DNA of 64,000 nucleotides from DASTCZ01 sp963704455. GTDB taxonomy: Bacteria > Acidobacteriota > Terriglobia > Acidiferrales > UBA7541. This document shows positions 53,496 through 61,856 of the stretch, one piece after another. The stretch is from positions 1,674,001-1,738,000 of the forward strand of contig OY969905.1 in the NCBI GenBank assembly GCA_963704455.1, read 5' to 3'. Position numbers and translations under genes: made by a program. Each line of letters starts with the position of its first letter. The stretch's first letter is position 1. The notes under the pieces are model-generated. The model was not told the origin of the DNA. It saw only the letters and a list, made by a program, of their open reading frames with translations, and searched no databases.

Positions 53496-54026
53496 CTACG
53501 GATTCGCGCCCTCCGGCATTGACATCCCACCGATAATCCGCCAGTCCACTCCCTCCTTCACCCACGTATGCGTGATGCGCGTCTTATATGCTTCTCCTTT
53601 TCCATCTTTGCCCAGCCATTTGCATGTCACCCAGTAGCAGGTCACCGCGACGTTCCCCGTAATCTGAATCGCGGCGGGCGTAAGCTCGGCATTCTTCATT
53701 GCCAATCCCTTGCCGGTTTGCGATGTGATCCAGTCCGTGATGTGGTCCTTGTGAACCGGCGTGGCGCTCACCGAAGGCCAACCTAGAAAATTCTCGCTCC
53801 ACAGATTCAAATACGCATCCAGATTATTGTCCTGCACGTGGCGCCAATACGCGAGCTCCAGGTGCCAGATCCATTTTTCATTTTGTGAGGCCTGCGCTTG
53901 CGCCGCGTTCGTTTTTCGGCCCGCGTGCGATTGCATCGCCCCTTTGGACGAAATTGCCGGCGCGCCGCCCAACAAACACGCCATCACGCAAAGCGCCACC
54001 GCCATTGGATGTTTTGACTTGAACAT
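53496..54026 (-). CDS. Exported NTF2/SnoaL-like protein
   Basis: A 176-aa protein with a signal peptide (about 1-25). A SnoaL-like domain follows: 'IWHLELAYWRHVQDNNLDAYLNLWSENFLGWPSVSATPVHKDHITDWITSQ' and a closing 'AYKTRITHTWVKEGVDWRIIGGMSMPEG'. This fold binds small hydrophobic ligands or forms dimers; the role is unknown. GGAGGGGA stands upstream of the chosen ATG; the longest frame adds four residues. Confidence 0.8.
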   Translation of the reverse strand: MFKSKHPMAVALCVMACLLGGAPAISSKGAMQSHAGRKTNAAQAQASQNEKWIWHLELAYWRHVQDNNLDAYLNLWSENFLGWPSVSATPVHKDHITDWITSQTGKGLAMKNAELTPAAIQITGNVAVTCYWVTCKWLGKDGKGEAYKTRITHTWVKEGVDWRIIGGMSMPEGANP

Positions 54027-54133
54027 CTTCCCCTCCACATAACCGTCTTCAGCGGCGTTTCGCCGGCCGCGCCAATGGCTCGCAGTACCACCGCCGCAGC
54101 TTCCCGAAAATGAAACGGCAGAATTATCTTTGC

Positions 54134-54760
54134 CTAACGAGTTTCTCGAAGTCGCGGAAACACAATCATATACGCATCCGGCTGACCCGGCCGCAATATG
54201 CGCGGCATGTCCACGGAGGACGGCGGCGATCCAATATCCTTGTCCGTCGCATAGGGCGCGTAGAACATCAGGTGCGCCGGCCCGTGAACAATCTGATTGT
54301 TCTGTGCGAAGTAAATGTAATTTTGGTCGGACATCATATAGGCGATCCCGGGTTTTCGCGGCGCGTGGAACCGATTTGTTTTGTAGCCGTTTTGGATCGC
54401 CACGGCGATTGACTCCTCACTTTTCCCCGCGGCCCGCTTTTCTTCCGCAAAAATCCTCGTCTTGAGCGTCGTCGCGCTTCCCTCCGCGTCAAAGCAAGTG
54501 GGCTCTTGGTTCAACGGCGTCTGGCGATCCACGATGCACGAGAATCCGTTCGTGCCTTCCCGGACTTTCACGTATCCCGTCCGCTCCAGCAGATACACCG
54601 TAGCCTTGCTTGAAATCTCAGGCGGCGCCGCGCTCTCCGCCAGCTTAATCCTGTCTTCGCGCGGCAATCCGAAGTCATAAGCCGGCTTCGGGCTTTCCGT
54701 CTGGCCGTGCAAAACGCTGCTGCCACCAATCAAAATAATCGCCAAAACCAATCTGCGCAT
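54134..54760 (-). CDS. Exported unknown protein, 208 aa
   Basis: Signal peptide MRRLVLAIILIGGSSVLHGQ with GGAGGATTT upstream. The mature part includes 'YLLERTGYVKVREGTNGFSCIVDRQTPLNQEPTCFDAEGSATTLKT' (two Cys), a helical 'FAEEKRAAGKSEESIAVAIQNGYKTNRFHAP' and 'DQNYIYFAQNNQIVHGPAHLMFYAPYATDKDIG'. Family not recognised. It starts 11 bases after the aminotransferase stop on the same strand, so the two may be co-transcribed, though their roles do not obviously connect. Confidence 0.7.
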   Translation of the reverse strand: MRRLVLAIILIGGSSVLHGQTESPKPAYDFGLPREDRIKLAESAAPPEISSKATVYLLERTGYVKVREGTNGFSCIVDRQTPLNQEPTCFDAEGSATTLKTRIFAEEKRAAGKSEESIAVAIQNGYKTNRFHAPRKPGIAYMMSDQNYIYFAQNNQIVHGPAHLMFYAPYATDKDIGSPPSSVDMPRILRPGQPDAYMIVFPRLRETR

Positions 54761-54771
54761 AAATCCTCCGC

Positions 54772-56121
54772 CTACATCCCCTTCTCCACTTCCGTGATGC
54801 ACGCCTCCAACACTCGCGCCGCAAAATCCGCTTGCTCCTCGTCAATCAGCAGCGGCGGAGCGATCCGCACTGTATTTTCCCCCGCGCCGAGCAGCAGCAA
54901 GCCTTTCGCAAACGCCTTGTCCACGACCTTGTCGCGCAAATCGTGCGCTCGCTCCTTCGTCTTCTTGTCCAGCACCAGCTCGACGCCGATCATCAACCCG
55001 CGCCCGCGCACGTCGCCAACCAGCTTGTGCTTCACGGGCCATTCCGCCATCCGCTTCAGCAGAAATTCACCCATGCGCGCCGCGTTCTGCATGTAGCCGC
55101 CGCCTTTGGTTGAATCACCTTCGATCAATTTAATCGTCGCCAGCGCCGCCGCGATGCACACGGGATTCCCGCCGAATGTTGACGCATGCGCTCCCGGCTT
55201 CCAGTTCATCACGCTCGCTGGAGCAATCACCGCCGAAAGCGGCATCCCGCTCGCGATCCCTTTCGCCACGCAAACAATGTCCGGCTCGAATCCTGCGTGA
55301 TCCCCTGCCCACCACTTCCCGGTGCGCCCCATGCCGCATTGCACTTCGTCGGACACCAGCATGATTCCGTGCTTCTGTGCGATGTGCTGCAGGCCCGTCA
55401 GAAATTCCGGCGGCGCGGGCGCGTACCCGCCCTCGCCTTGAATCGGCTCGACAAATATTGCCGCCACGTCGCTCGGATCCACCAAATGCCTGAACAACTC
55501 TCGCTCGATAAACGCGAGGCATTCCGCCGGCGTCACGCCGCGATACGCGTGGGGGAACGGCGCGTGAAACACTCCCGAAAGCAGCGAGCCGAACCCCTTG
55601 CGCTGCACCGACTTTGACGCCGTCAGCGACAGCGCGCCCATCGTCCGCCCGTGGAAGCATCCGTAGAACGCGATTATTTTTTCGCGCCGCGTGTGGTACC
55701 GCGCGAGCTTGATCGCCGCCTCGATCGCCTCCGCCCCCGAATTTCCGAAATAAACTTTCTTCGGCTCCGTGCCCGGCGCGATTTGCGCGAGCTTCTGCGC
55801 CAGCTCCACCATGTTCGGAATATAAAAATCTGTCCCTGAAATGTGGATCAGCTCCGCCGCCTGTTTCTGAATCGCCGCAACAACTTCCGGATGGCAATGT
55901 CCCGTCGCGCACACCGCGATTCCCGCCGCGAAATCCAGAAAAATATTTCCGTCCACGTCTTCAATCGTCGCGCCGCGCCCGAATTTCGCAACCAGCGGAT
56001 ACCCGCGCGTGTACGACGGCGAAATATATTCATCATCGAGCTTTAAAATTTTCTTCGCATTCGGCCCCGGAAGGGGACCAACCAGCTTCGGCAATTTCGG
56101 GCTGCTCTGTGTTTGCGTCAT
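54772..56121 (-). CDS. Class III aminotransferase (acetylornithine / 4-aminobutyrate type)
   Basis: A 449-aa PLP enzyme. Markers: 'VEDVDGNIFLDFAAGIAVCATGHCHPEVVAAIQKQ'-type N-domain, 'GNSGAEAIEAAIKLARYHTRREKIIAFYGCFHGRTMGALSLTASK', 'EPIQGEGGYAPAPPEFL', Asp and PLP-lysine regions 'LVSDEVQCGMGRTGKWWAGDHAGFEPDIVCVAKGIASGMPLSAV', and 'FGGNPVCIAAALATIK'. These place it near GabT and archaeal-type class III transaminases that use omega-amino acids. Exact donor is not readable. It starts at MTQTQSSPKLPK, normal for this type. Confidence 0.9.
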   Translation of the reverse strand: MTQTQSSPKLPKLVGPLPGPNAKKILKLDDEYISPSYTRGYPLVAKFGRGATIEDVDGNIFLDFAAGIAVCATGHCHPEVVAAIQKQAAELIHISGTDFYIPNMVELAQKLAQIAPGTEPKKVYFGNSGAEAIEAAIKLARYHTRREKIIAFYGCFHGRTMGALSLTASKSVQRKGFGSLLSGVFHAPFPHAYRGVTPAECLAFIERELFRHLVDPSDVAAIFVEPIQGEGGYAPAPPEFLTGLQHIAQKHGIMLVSDEVQCGMGRTGKWWAGDHAGFEPDIVCVAKGIASGMPLSAVIAPASVMNWKPGAHASTFGGNPVCIAAALATIKLIEGDSTKGGGYMQNAARMGEFLLKRMAEWPVKHKLVGDVRGRGLMIGVELVLDKKTKERAHDLRDKVVDKAFAKGLLLLGAGENTVRIAPPLLIDEEQADFAARVLEACITEVEKGM

Positions 56122-56484
56122 GGTCTTCTCCAGGGAATGTTCTCGCGTGAACTACATTTTGTGTATTTGTTTGTGTAGCGCCACTCTTTAGAGTGGCAGG
56201 TTTTGCTTTTTGCGCTGAGTGGCCTTCGCGAAAAAAACGCAGTTCTACCGCACAGGAAGGAGAGAGAAGTTACGCCGCGCCGAAAAGATTTGGCCGCTCG
56301 TTTGCCGGAAGGGTGTGTCGTGAAGTCATGCGCTTCGATACTTTCATAACACCGATACTCATTCTACGCTCGGATCAACGCCTTGTGTAGCTCTGGTCCC
56401 CCTGGGGTTTCTTGCAGGTGGACCTGAGGCCTTCTCATCCAATATCTCCGGACTATTTCGCCAGCCGCGCCGTTTGTCTTGAAC
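56122..56484. other. Intergenic stretch with one inverted repeat
   Basis: About 360 bases with no convincing gene. It holds the hairpin at 56180-56197 and otherwise nothing I can identify. It should contain the promoter of the aminotransferase. Confidence 0.35.
56180..56197. repeat. Short inverted repeat (GCCACTC-TTTA-GAGTGGC)
   Basis: A perfect 7-bp hairpin with TTTA loop upstream of the aminotransferase. A hairpin of the same design (GGCTCGCC-TTTA-GGCGGGCC) occurs at about 59685. Both look like dispersed intergenic repeats. Confidence 0.4.
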
Positions 56485-56820
56485 CTAATTCCCCCTCTTC
56501 ATGCTGATGATGCGCGCGTCAACCTCGGACAGCCGCACCTCGGAAACCGGCCCAACACAACTATTATTCTTGGTGCCCGGGGCCTGTGCGCTCGCGCACC
56601 ACAGCGTGCTGGTGACCGTCCACACCTCGCCCGTCAACTTGGCGTTGTAGGGTCTTTCTCCCTCGACCAGCGTCTGCCCGTAAACCGGAATCAGCACCGC
56701 TTCAGCAATCTTCGCCGCAGTGGCTGCATCGGGAACGTAATTTCTTTTCTGCGCGCGGTTTTGCGCCAGCGCAAATGTCGCAACCAGCAGCAAGCCGCCA
56801 ATCGTCGCGGATGTTCTCAT
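56485..56820 (-). CDS. Exported NTF2-fold immunity-like protein (YbbC/YhhH type)
   Basis: A 111-aa protein with a signal peptide (to about residue 20). The rest reads 'YVPDAATAAKIAEAVLIPVYGQTLVEGERPYNAKLTGEVWTVTSTLWC' and ends 'SEVRLSEVDARIISMKRG', close to the NTF2-fold immunity family seen in YbbC/YhhH. In that family such domains can neutralise toxins, but no toxin is adjacent, so immunity is only suggested. It ends next to the cysS fragment. Confidence 0.65.
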   Translation of the reverse strand: MRTSATIGGLLLVATFALAQNRAQKRNYVPDAATAAKIAEAVLIPVYGQTLVEGERPYNAKLTGEVWTVTSTLWCASAQAPGTKNNSCVGPVSEVRLSEVDARIISMKRGN

Positions 56821-56856
56821 GCCTCCACCTCCGAATATTTTGTATTTGTAACCAGC

Positions 56857-57065
56857 CCTACCGCCTCTTCCACCTCATACTCCCATCCTTCGTATCCTCC
56901 AACACCACCCCCCCGCTCCGCCAGCGAATCCCGTATCCGATCCGACTCCGTGAAGTTCCGCGCCTTCTTCGCAGCCGCGCGCTTCCCAATCAGCTTTTCA
57001 ATCTCCGAGTCCGAAATCTCTTCCGCCTCCACCCCATCCAAACCGACACGCTCCCTTAGTATTCT
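56857..57065 (-). pseudogene. Duplicated 3' fragment of cysS
   Basis: About 200 bases closely resemble the 3' end of the intact cysS gene at 58135-58340 (roughly 80% identical by eye). The reading frame reproduces 'EEIS.SEIE.LI.KRAAA.KARNF.ESDRIRDSLAERG' and then shifts by one base in a C-run (7 C versus 4 C plus GC), so the true end is lost. There is no start region and no catalytic part, so it is not functional. Confidence 0.8.
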
Positions 57066-57134
57066 ACCCTTGCCGAAAATCAGTTTGAATCGGAATACGG
57101 GACATGTAAAATCAGCATTGAAACGCGAGGCCAC

Positions 57135-58097
57135 ATGAAACTCCGCCGGCCATTTGCCCTCACAACGATTGCCGCCCTGCTCGGCTTCTCGGCAAGTCCG
57201 CGCCAGAAATACGGCTTGGAGCCTGCCTACCAATCCTTGTTCACGCGGAACCATCTCTCCACTCCGTGCGATCCCCCACCCACCACTGGAGCGCGGCTGG
57301 AGTTAAGTTCATCGAACGACCCGGCTCACACGGTCTGGCGCAGAGATCAAATGATCCTCCCTCGCGCAGACCTCCCAGTCTTTACGATGCACCTCGAGCG
57401 CTCTTTGCTCGAGATCTCAGGCGACGCCGACGCCTCCGACGACTATTCCGTGCAATTGTGTGCCGAGGCAGGCGCCGCTTCGGAAAGCGATGCCAAGGCG
57501 CTACTCGAGGAAATCAAAATGGCCTTCGACAACAAAATCCTTTCGTTGTCAATGCCGGAATACGTACAGGAGCGGCCTTCGTCCTCGTTCTTGCAAGTGC
57601 AGGCGCCGTTGCAAACGCCCATCACACTCAATGGCATCTATGCTGCGGTGCGGGTGATTGGAGTGAATGCGCCTGTCCATCTATCAACAACTCACGGCCG
57701 CATCACCTTGCTGGAAACAACCGGGGACGTGGATGCCAGAGTCGAGTCCGGCATCATCGATTTTTCGGGGCGTCGCGGGAATGTGCAACTGGCCGCGGAC
57801 TGGGAGATCAACTTGAACTTCACCGCGCAAGATTTCGATGGATCCCTGGATGCGAAGGCGCAGGGACCAGTTCGCGTGCTGTTGCATTCGGGATTTACTT
57901 CGGCATTTGAAGTAATCGTGCAACGCAAGTCGGATTTCGTCTGCCGCGCTGACGTATGTGATCGCGTTTCGTCTCACAAGAGAGATGGCAAGTGGGTCTT
58001 TACATTCGGCTCGGGTGACCCGTCATTGCACTTTACTTCGCTGGGCGGCTCCGTCGTGATGGACAACTCTGATCGTCTGAACCCAATCTACCGTTAG
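57135..58097 (+). CDS. Exported unknown protein between the two cysS copies
   Basis: A 320-aa protein with a probable signal peptide (first about 20 residues) and GAGG upstream of the ATG. The body (about 75-300) is beta-rich with short repeating strands ('NGIYAAVRVIGVNAPVHLSTTHGRITLLETTGDVDARVESGIIDFSGRRGNVQLAADWEINLNFTAQDFDGSLDAKAQG'), the alternating 'G.I.L....G.V.A....G.I.' pattern of DUF4097-type beta-solenoids. Four Cys are present. Function unknown. It is transcribed opposite to both cysS copies, which may mark it as an insertion. Confidence 0.7.
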   Translation: MKLRRPFALTTIAALLGFSASPRQKYGLEPAYQSLFTRNHLSTPCDPPPTTGARLELSSSNDPAHTVWRRDQMILPRADLPVFTMHLERSLLEISGDADASDDYSVQLCAEAGAASESDAKALLEEIKMAFDNKILSLSMPEYVQERPSSSFLQVQAPLQTPITLNGIYAAVRVIGVNAPVHLSTTHGRITLLETTGDVDARVESGIIDFSGRRGNVQLAADWEINLNFTAQDFDGSLDAKAQGPVRVLLHSGFTSAFEVIVQRKSDFVCRADVCDRVSSHKRDGKWVFTFGSGDPSLHFTSLGGSVVMDNSDRLNPIYR

Positions 58098-58134
58098 CAT
58101 TAACCTTGCTTGGTGTCTGAAGCTCTTGCCCTTT

Positions 58135-59577
58135 CTACCGCCTCTTCCACCTCATCCCGCCATCCTTCGTATCCTCCAACACCACCCCGCGCTCCGCCAG
58201 CGAATCCCGAATCCTGTCCGACTCCGCAAAATTCCGCGCCTTCCGCGCCGCCACGCGCTTCGCAATCATCTCCTCGATTTCCGCCTCGGAAATCTCCTCC
58301 GCCTCCGCCGCGAATCCCAGCGACCGCAACCGCGCCGCGTCATCATCCACCAGCACGGCGAATATCTCGTCGAATTTCTGCATCGCCGCCTGCACGCTCG
58401 CCGCGTCGCCGCGCTTGATCTCGCCGCGATCCATCGCGATGTTCGTGTCGCGCACCAGATCAAACACCGCCGCCAGCGCCTGCGCGGTGTTTAAATCGTC
58501 GGAGAGCCCGGCGTCGAAATCCTCTTCCGCTTTCTTCACGCGTTCGCCAAATCCCTTCGTCGCGCCCGCCGCCAACTTTTCCGCGCGCAGACGCTCCATG
58601 AAATTCCGCAGCCGCTCCACCGAACTTGCCGCCTGCTGCAATCCTTCCATCGTGAAATTCAGATGCCGCCGGTACGGCACCGACGCCAGCAGCAGCCGCA
58701 GCGACGACGGCTTGTGCCCCTGCGCGAATAAATCCCGCAGCGTGTAGAAGTTCCCCAGCGATTTCGACATCTTCTGCCCGTCCACCAGCAGGTGCTCCGC
58801 GTGCAGCCACAGCCGCACAAACTGTTTTCCCGTCGCCGCTTCCGACTGCGCGATTTCGTTTTCGTGGTGCGGGAAGCACAAATCCACGCCGCCGGTGTGG
58901 ATGTCCAGCGTCTCGCCGAGATATTTCATGGACATCGTCGAACACTCGATGTGCCACCCCGGACGCCCCGGGCCGATCCGCGTCTCCCAGAATTGTTCGC
59001 CGGGCTTTGGCGCTTTCCACAGCGCGAAATCGCGCGCGTCCTCTTTTTCGTAGCGGTCCGTATCCACTCGCGCCCCGGCCTTCATCCCGCTCACGTCAAT
59101 CTTGCTCAGCCGCCCGTACGTTGGAAATTTCGAAATGCGGTAATAGATCGAGCCTTCGCTCGAATACGTGAAAGTTTTCTTCTGCAACCTTTCAATCAGC
59201 GCGACCATGTCTTCGATATGGTCCGTCGCGCGCACCAGTTTGTCCGGCGGCTCGAGCCCCAGCGCGAGGCAGTCCGCCACAAACGCCTCGATAAATTGCT
59301 CCGTGTACTCGCGGATGGATTTTCCGGACGCGGCCGCGTTCGCAATGATGCGGTCGTCCACGTCGGTAAGGTTCATCACCTGAAACACGCGGTAGCCGCG
59401 CATCTTCAGGAATCGCTTCAGCACATCCTGAAACATAAACGTGCGGAAATTTCCGATGTGCGCGAAGTCGTACACCGTCGGCCCGCACGTGTAGATGCGC
59501 ACCTCCGGCGGCTTCTGCGGCGCAAACGCCTCCAGCTTCCCGCCCATCGTATTGTGAAATTTTATCTCCGCCGCCAT
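58135..59577 (-). CDS. cysS: Cysteine-tRNA ligase
   Basis: A 480-aa class I synthetase. HIGH-like 'YTCGPTVYDFAHIGNFRTFMF' (the Cys is a zinc ligand), the zinc-site 'IHTGGVDLCFPHHENE', and the KMSKS loop 'KMSKSLGNF' are intact, followed by the helical anticodon-binding domain with the DALR-like end 'KARNFAESDRIRDSLAERG'. It charges tRNA-Cys, and a tRNA-Cys gene lies in the window at 44879. A second, broken copy of its last 200 bases lies upstream in coordinate order. Confidence 0.97.
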   Translation of the reverse strand: MAAEIKFHNTMGGKLEAFAPQKPPEVRIYTCGPTVYDFAHIGNFRTFMFQDVLKRFLKMRGYRVFQVMNLTDVDDRIIANAAASGKSIREYTEQFIEAFVADCLALGLEPPDKLVRATDHIEDMVALIERLQKKTFTYSSEGSIYYRISKFPTYGRLSKIDVSGMKAGARVDTDRYEKEDARDFALWKAPKPGEQFWETRIGPGRPGWHIECSTMSMKYLGETLDIHTGGVDLCFPHHENEIAQSEAATGKQFVRLWLHAEHLLVDGQKMSKSLGNFYTLRDLFAQGHKPSSLRLLLASVPYRRHLNFTMEGLQQAASSVERLRNFMERLRAEKLAAGATKGFGERVKKAEEDFDAGLSDDLNTAQALAAVFDLVRDTNIAMDRGEIKRGDAASVQAAMQKFDEIFAVLVDDDAARLRSLGFAAEAEEISEAEIEEMIAKRVAARKARNFAESDRIRDSLAERGVVLEDTKDGGMRWKRR

Positions 59578-59640
59578 TGCGCTACTTTCGTTCCCCCGGA
59601 CACATTACTCATTTTTGTCAACTTTTCGTGTTTGCCCGGT

Positions 59641-59680
59641 TTCGCCTTTGAATTCGCTTTTGATTTCGCTTTTGACTTCG
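59641..59680. repeat. 12-bp tandem repeat, about 3.3 units
   Basis: Units TTCGCCTTTGAA, TTCGCTTTTGAT, TTCGCTTTTGAC plus TTCG. It lies about 65 bases before the cysS start and is followed by a GGCTCGCC/GGCGGGCC hairpin. In one minus-strand frame the units code for Ser-Lys-Ala-Lys repeats within a possible 62-aa basic peptide (59562-59750) that overlaps cysS. I regard the coding reading as unlikely. Confidence 0.6.
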
Positions 59681-59842
59681 TAGGGCTCGCCTTTAGGCGG
59701 GCCGCTTTTGTTTTTGGACGTTGCGCACGGTTAGCGCGCTCGCGATTCAACGTCGCAGCATTCTAGCCGACGCATTGGACACCCGCAATCGACGCGCCAA
59801 TCTGCTGGATGAAGTAGCTCTAGGTATCGGTCCCAAATGAAA

Positions 59843-60505
59843 CTAGGAATTCTTCTTTGCGAGCCAGTAAGCCTTTATTTTTTCAAACTTCCCGATCCGC
59901 TTGTTAAGTTTGGCAATTTCCCGCGGGTAGAATTGGAGGACGTTTTCGCATAAATCCAGCATCCAACTTCGACGTGTCCTCTTGGACTCAATTACGATGT
60001 GCTTTGAGTTGGCGATTTGAATTTGCCCTGCCCCGAGCGCGCCGAGCGTCAGGCAACTCCAATCCAAATATTCAATGGGCACAAAATGAACTTTGCGAAC
60101 AATGACTTTTGTTCCTGTGACGCTGTATTTCACCATCAACATGACAAAGAAATTAGCGTCATCCTCATAAAATCGCGCCAGCCGATCCACGGAGATCAGA
60201 TTCGGCATGTTGAAAGAAGTTTCTTCCCGATGAGTCTTCACGTCCACGACATAGTAGTTACCCTGGGTATCTTTGAAAGCCAAATCAGCCATTGCGCGGC
60301 GGGCGAACCCGGCCGAGTACTCGCCGCCATGCTTACCAAGTATTTGCTCGAATTTGTCCTCAATGATGGATTGGATGGCGTCGCCAGCCGCGCGAGTGCT
60401 TCCAGCCGTCTTTGCGGACAGGAAATCTTTCTCTTTGTTCAACGCGAGCAGAATTCCCTCCTCAATTGTCTTGTGGGCATTGGAAGTGAAGATGGGGGAT
60501 TTCAT
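59843..60505 (-). CDS. Type II restriction endonuclease (HincII/EcoRV-like fold)
   Basis: A 220-aa protein. The core is 'ARRAMADLAFKDTQGNYYVVDVKTHREETSFNMPNLISVDRLARFYED' (about 90-137), which supplies the D...DVK (PD-(D/E)xK) active site. The whole segment aligns by eye with HincII ('DILLV..QFYELLDVKTRN...PNIISAYKLAQ'). Its start overlaps the stop of the upstream methyltransferase by 4 bases. Base composition is lower in GC than the flanks. It should cut the site that the partner methylates; the sequence recognised is not readable. Confidence 0.78.
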   Translation of the reverse strand: MKSPIFTSNAHKTIEEGILLALNKEKDFLSAKTAGSTRAAGDAIQSIIEDKFEQILGKHGGEYSAGFARRAMADLAFKDTQGNYYVVDVKTHREETSFNMPNLISVDRLARFYEDDANFFVMLMVKYSVTGTKVIVRKVHFVPIEYLDWSCLTLGALGAGQIQIANSKHIVIESKRTRRSWMLDLCENVLQFYPREIAKLNKRIGKFEKIKAYWLAKKNS

Positions 60506-61530
60506 TTCTTTTGCTTCATTCCAACCTTAGACAAAGTCGGATTCTCGAATAAATACTCTTGAAAAGCCAAATTCATTTTTGTGTCTCGTCCCTGCAAATT
60601 CAACGAATTGCGCTCCCAAAAAATACCACCAGAATAGCCCTGTATGCCTTTGTTAAATTCTGCAAGATCCACGCGCTTGGCGGCCAAACAAGCAAAAGAC
60701 TCATCAATTTCGACGCCCAAGAAAGATCGCTCAAGTTTTCTTGCGACCGCTGCGGTGGTTCCCGCTCCAAGAAAAGGGTCGAGAACAAGATCACTCTCTT
60801 TTGAACTGGCGAGAATCAGCTTTGCGATCAATTTTTCGGGTTTCTGTGTCGGATGATCAGTATTCTCGGGCATCGACCAAAACGGGACAGTCAAATCCGT
60901 CCACAGATTTGAAGGGTGGGTCACCCGGAAATCTCCATCATCGGTTTCTTCCCAATCTTTTGGCAGGCCATTTTCCTTGTACGGAGCGATGACTTTGCGT
61001 TTAAGCTTCACCGCATCTACATTGAAATAGTAATCGTCGGACACAGTGCAAAACCAAATGTCCTCACTCGCATTCTTCCAATTCGTTTTCGCTCCACGGC
61101 CCTTTTCTCGTTCCCAAGTGATACGATTGCGGACGATGAGGTGGCGGTCCAGCACTCTATGCAAAGCTGCGGAGGACTTCCAGTCACCACATACATATAC
61201 CGTTGCAGTGGGCTTGAGCGTTCTGAGTAGTTGCGTGAACCAGCCTTCAAACCACCTTTCATAGTCCGTGAGCGTCTTTTCTCGAAAGGTTTCGCTTCCA
61301 AAGGTCTTAGTAAGATTGTAGGGGGGATCGAGAATCAACAAGTCAACAAACGCCTTCGGCAACAAAGGGAAAACTGCAAAAGCATCACCGCAGATAATCT
61401 GGTTAGACAGGCTCTTCGGGTCCTTAGACGGAGGCGGACGCAAAAGTTTGTTTCTATAGACGGTTTTCTCCGAATCCGACAAGATCAATGTACGGTTGCG
61501 CGGTGCGCGCTGCTTTGAAGATATGAACAT
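60502..61530 (-). CDS. Type II DNA methyltransferase (beta-class)
   Basis: A 342-aa enzyme. Motif IV DPPY lies near residue 68 ('VDLLILDPPYNLTKTFG'), then a target-recognition region ('TWEREKGRGAKTNWKNASEDIWFCTVSDDYYFNVD'), and motif I 'LVLDPFLGAGTTAAVARKLERSFLGVEID' near the C-terminus. That order defines the beta class (N6-adenine or N4-cytosine). 'MPENTDHPTQKPEKL' is motif X-like. It protects host DNA from the co-encoded endonuclease. The start is uncertain; the frame is open to a Met at 61593. A -10-like TTTAAT stands 7 bases before the chosen ATG. Confidence 0.88.
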   Translation of the reverse strand: MFISSKQRAPRNRTLILSDSEKTVYRNKLLRPPPSKDPKSLSNQIICGDAFAVFPLLPKAFVDLLILDPPYNLTKTFGSETFREKTLTDYERWFEGWFTQLLRTLKPTATVYVCGDWKSSAALHRVLDRHLIVRNRITWEREKGRGAKTNWKNASEDIWFCTVSDDYYFNVDAVKLKRKVIAPYKENGLPKDWEETDDGDFRVTHPSNLWTDLTVPFWSMPENTDHPTQKPEKLIAKLILASSKESDLVLDPFLGAGTTAAVARKLERSFLGVEIDESFACLAAKRVDLAEFNKGIQGYSGGIFWERNSLNLQGRDTKMNLAFQEYLFENPTLSKVGMKQKK

Positions 61531-61856
61531 TAACGAAATTAAATCACTTTTTCGCAGCTTCCGCGAGCAATTTTCAAAACCGCTAAAGTGCATACAAACG
61601 GCTGCGCGATTCCCAAATCATATCCCCGCCACCATAAGAATTAAATACTTGACATATTCGGCCATTCTGGTAAGCTTATTTACGGAATAGAGGTGTCACT
61701 GGCCCGCCCCCAAAAGGCGGGTTTTTTGTTTTCTGGACCGGTCGCCCCCCACTGCTCCACCGCGCCCCCGCAGGTGTATAATCCCCGCGAAAACACAGGG
61801 GATTCGTCGAGGTAGGCGCGCCCCGGCCGCGCGCCAGAATGTGGAGCGTTCCCCCA
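61531..61856. other. Intergenic region between R-M pair and secreted gene; orphan promoter and terminator
   Basis: Plus strand: TTGACA (61649-61654), 16-bp spacer, TAAGCT (61671-61676) form a possible promoter. A hairpin with T-tract follows at 61703-61727, only about 20-40 bases beyond the predicted start. A separate TATAAT (61777-61782) probably serves the gene at 61857. No gene lies between promoter and terminator. Confidence 0.35.
61703..61727 (+). terminator. Intrinsic terminator, plus strand
   Basis: CCCGCC (61703-61708) pairs with GGCGGG (61716-61721), then six T (61722-61727). It has no obvious upstream plus-strand gene. Confidence 0.6.

Noticed and set aside
55130..55912. 260-codon minus-strand frame
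   Set aside because: Lies in another frame of the aminotransferase gene.
59562..59750. 62-codon Lys/Ala-rich frame before cysS
   Set aside because: Composition comes from the 12-bp repeat, it overlaps cysS and has no ribosome site; kept only as a note under the repeat.
58792..59766. 324-codon plus-strand frame
   Set aside because: Antisense to cysS; its Phe/Ala repeats come from the 12-bp tandem repeat.
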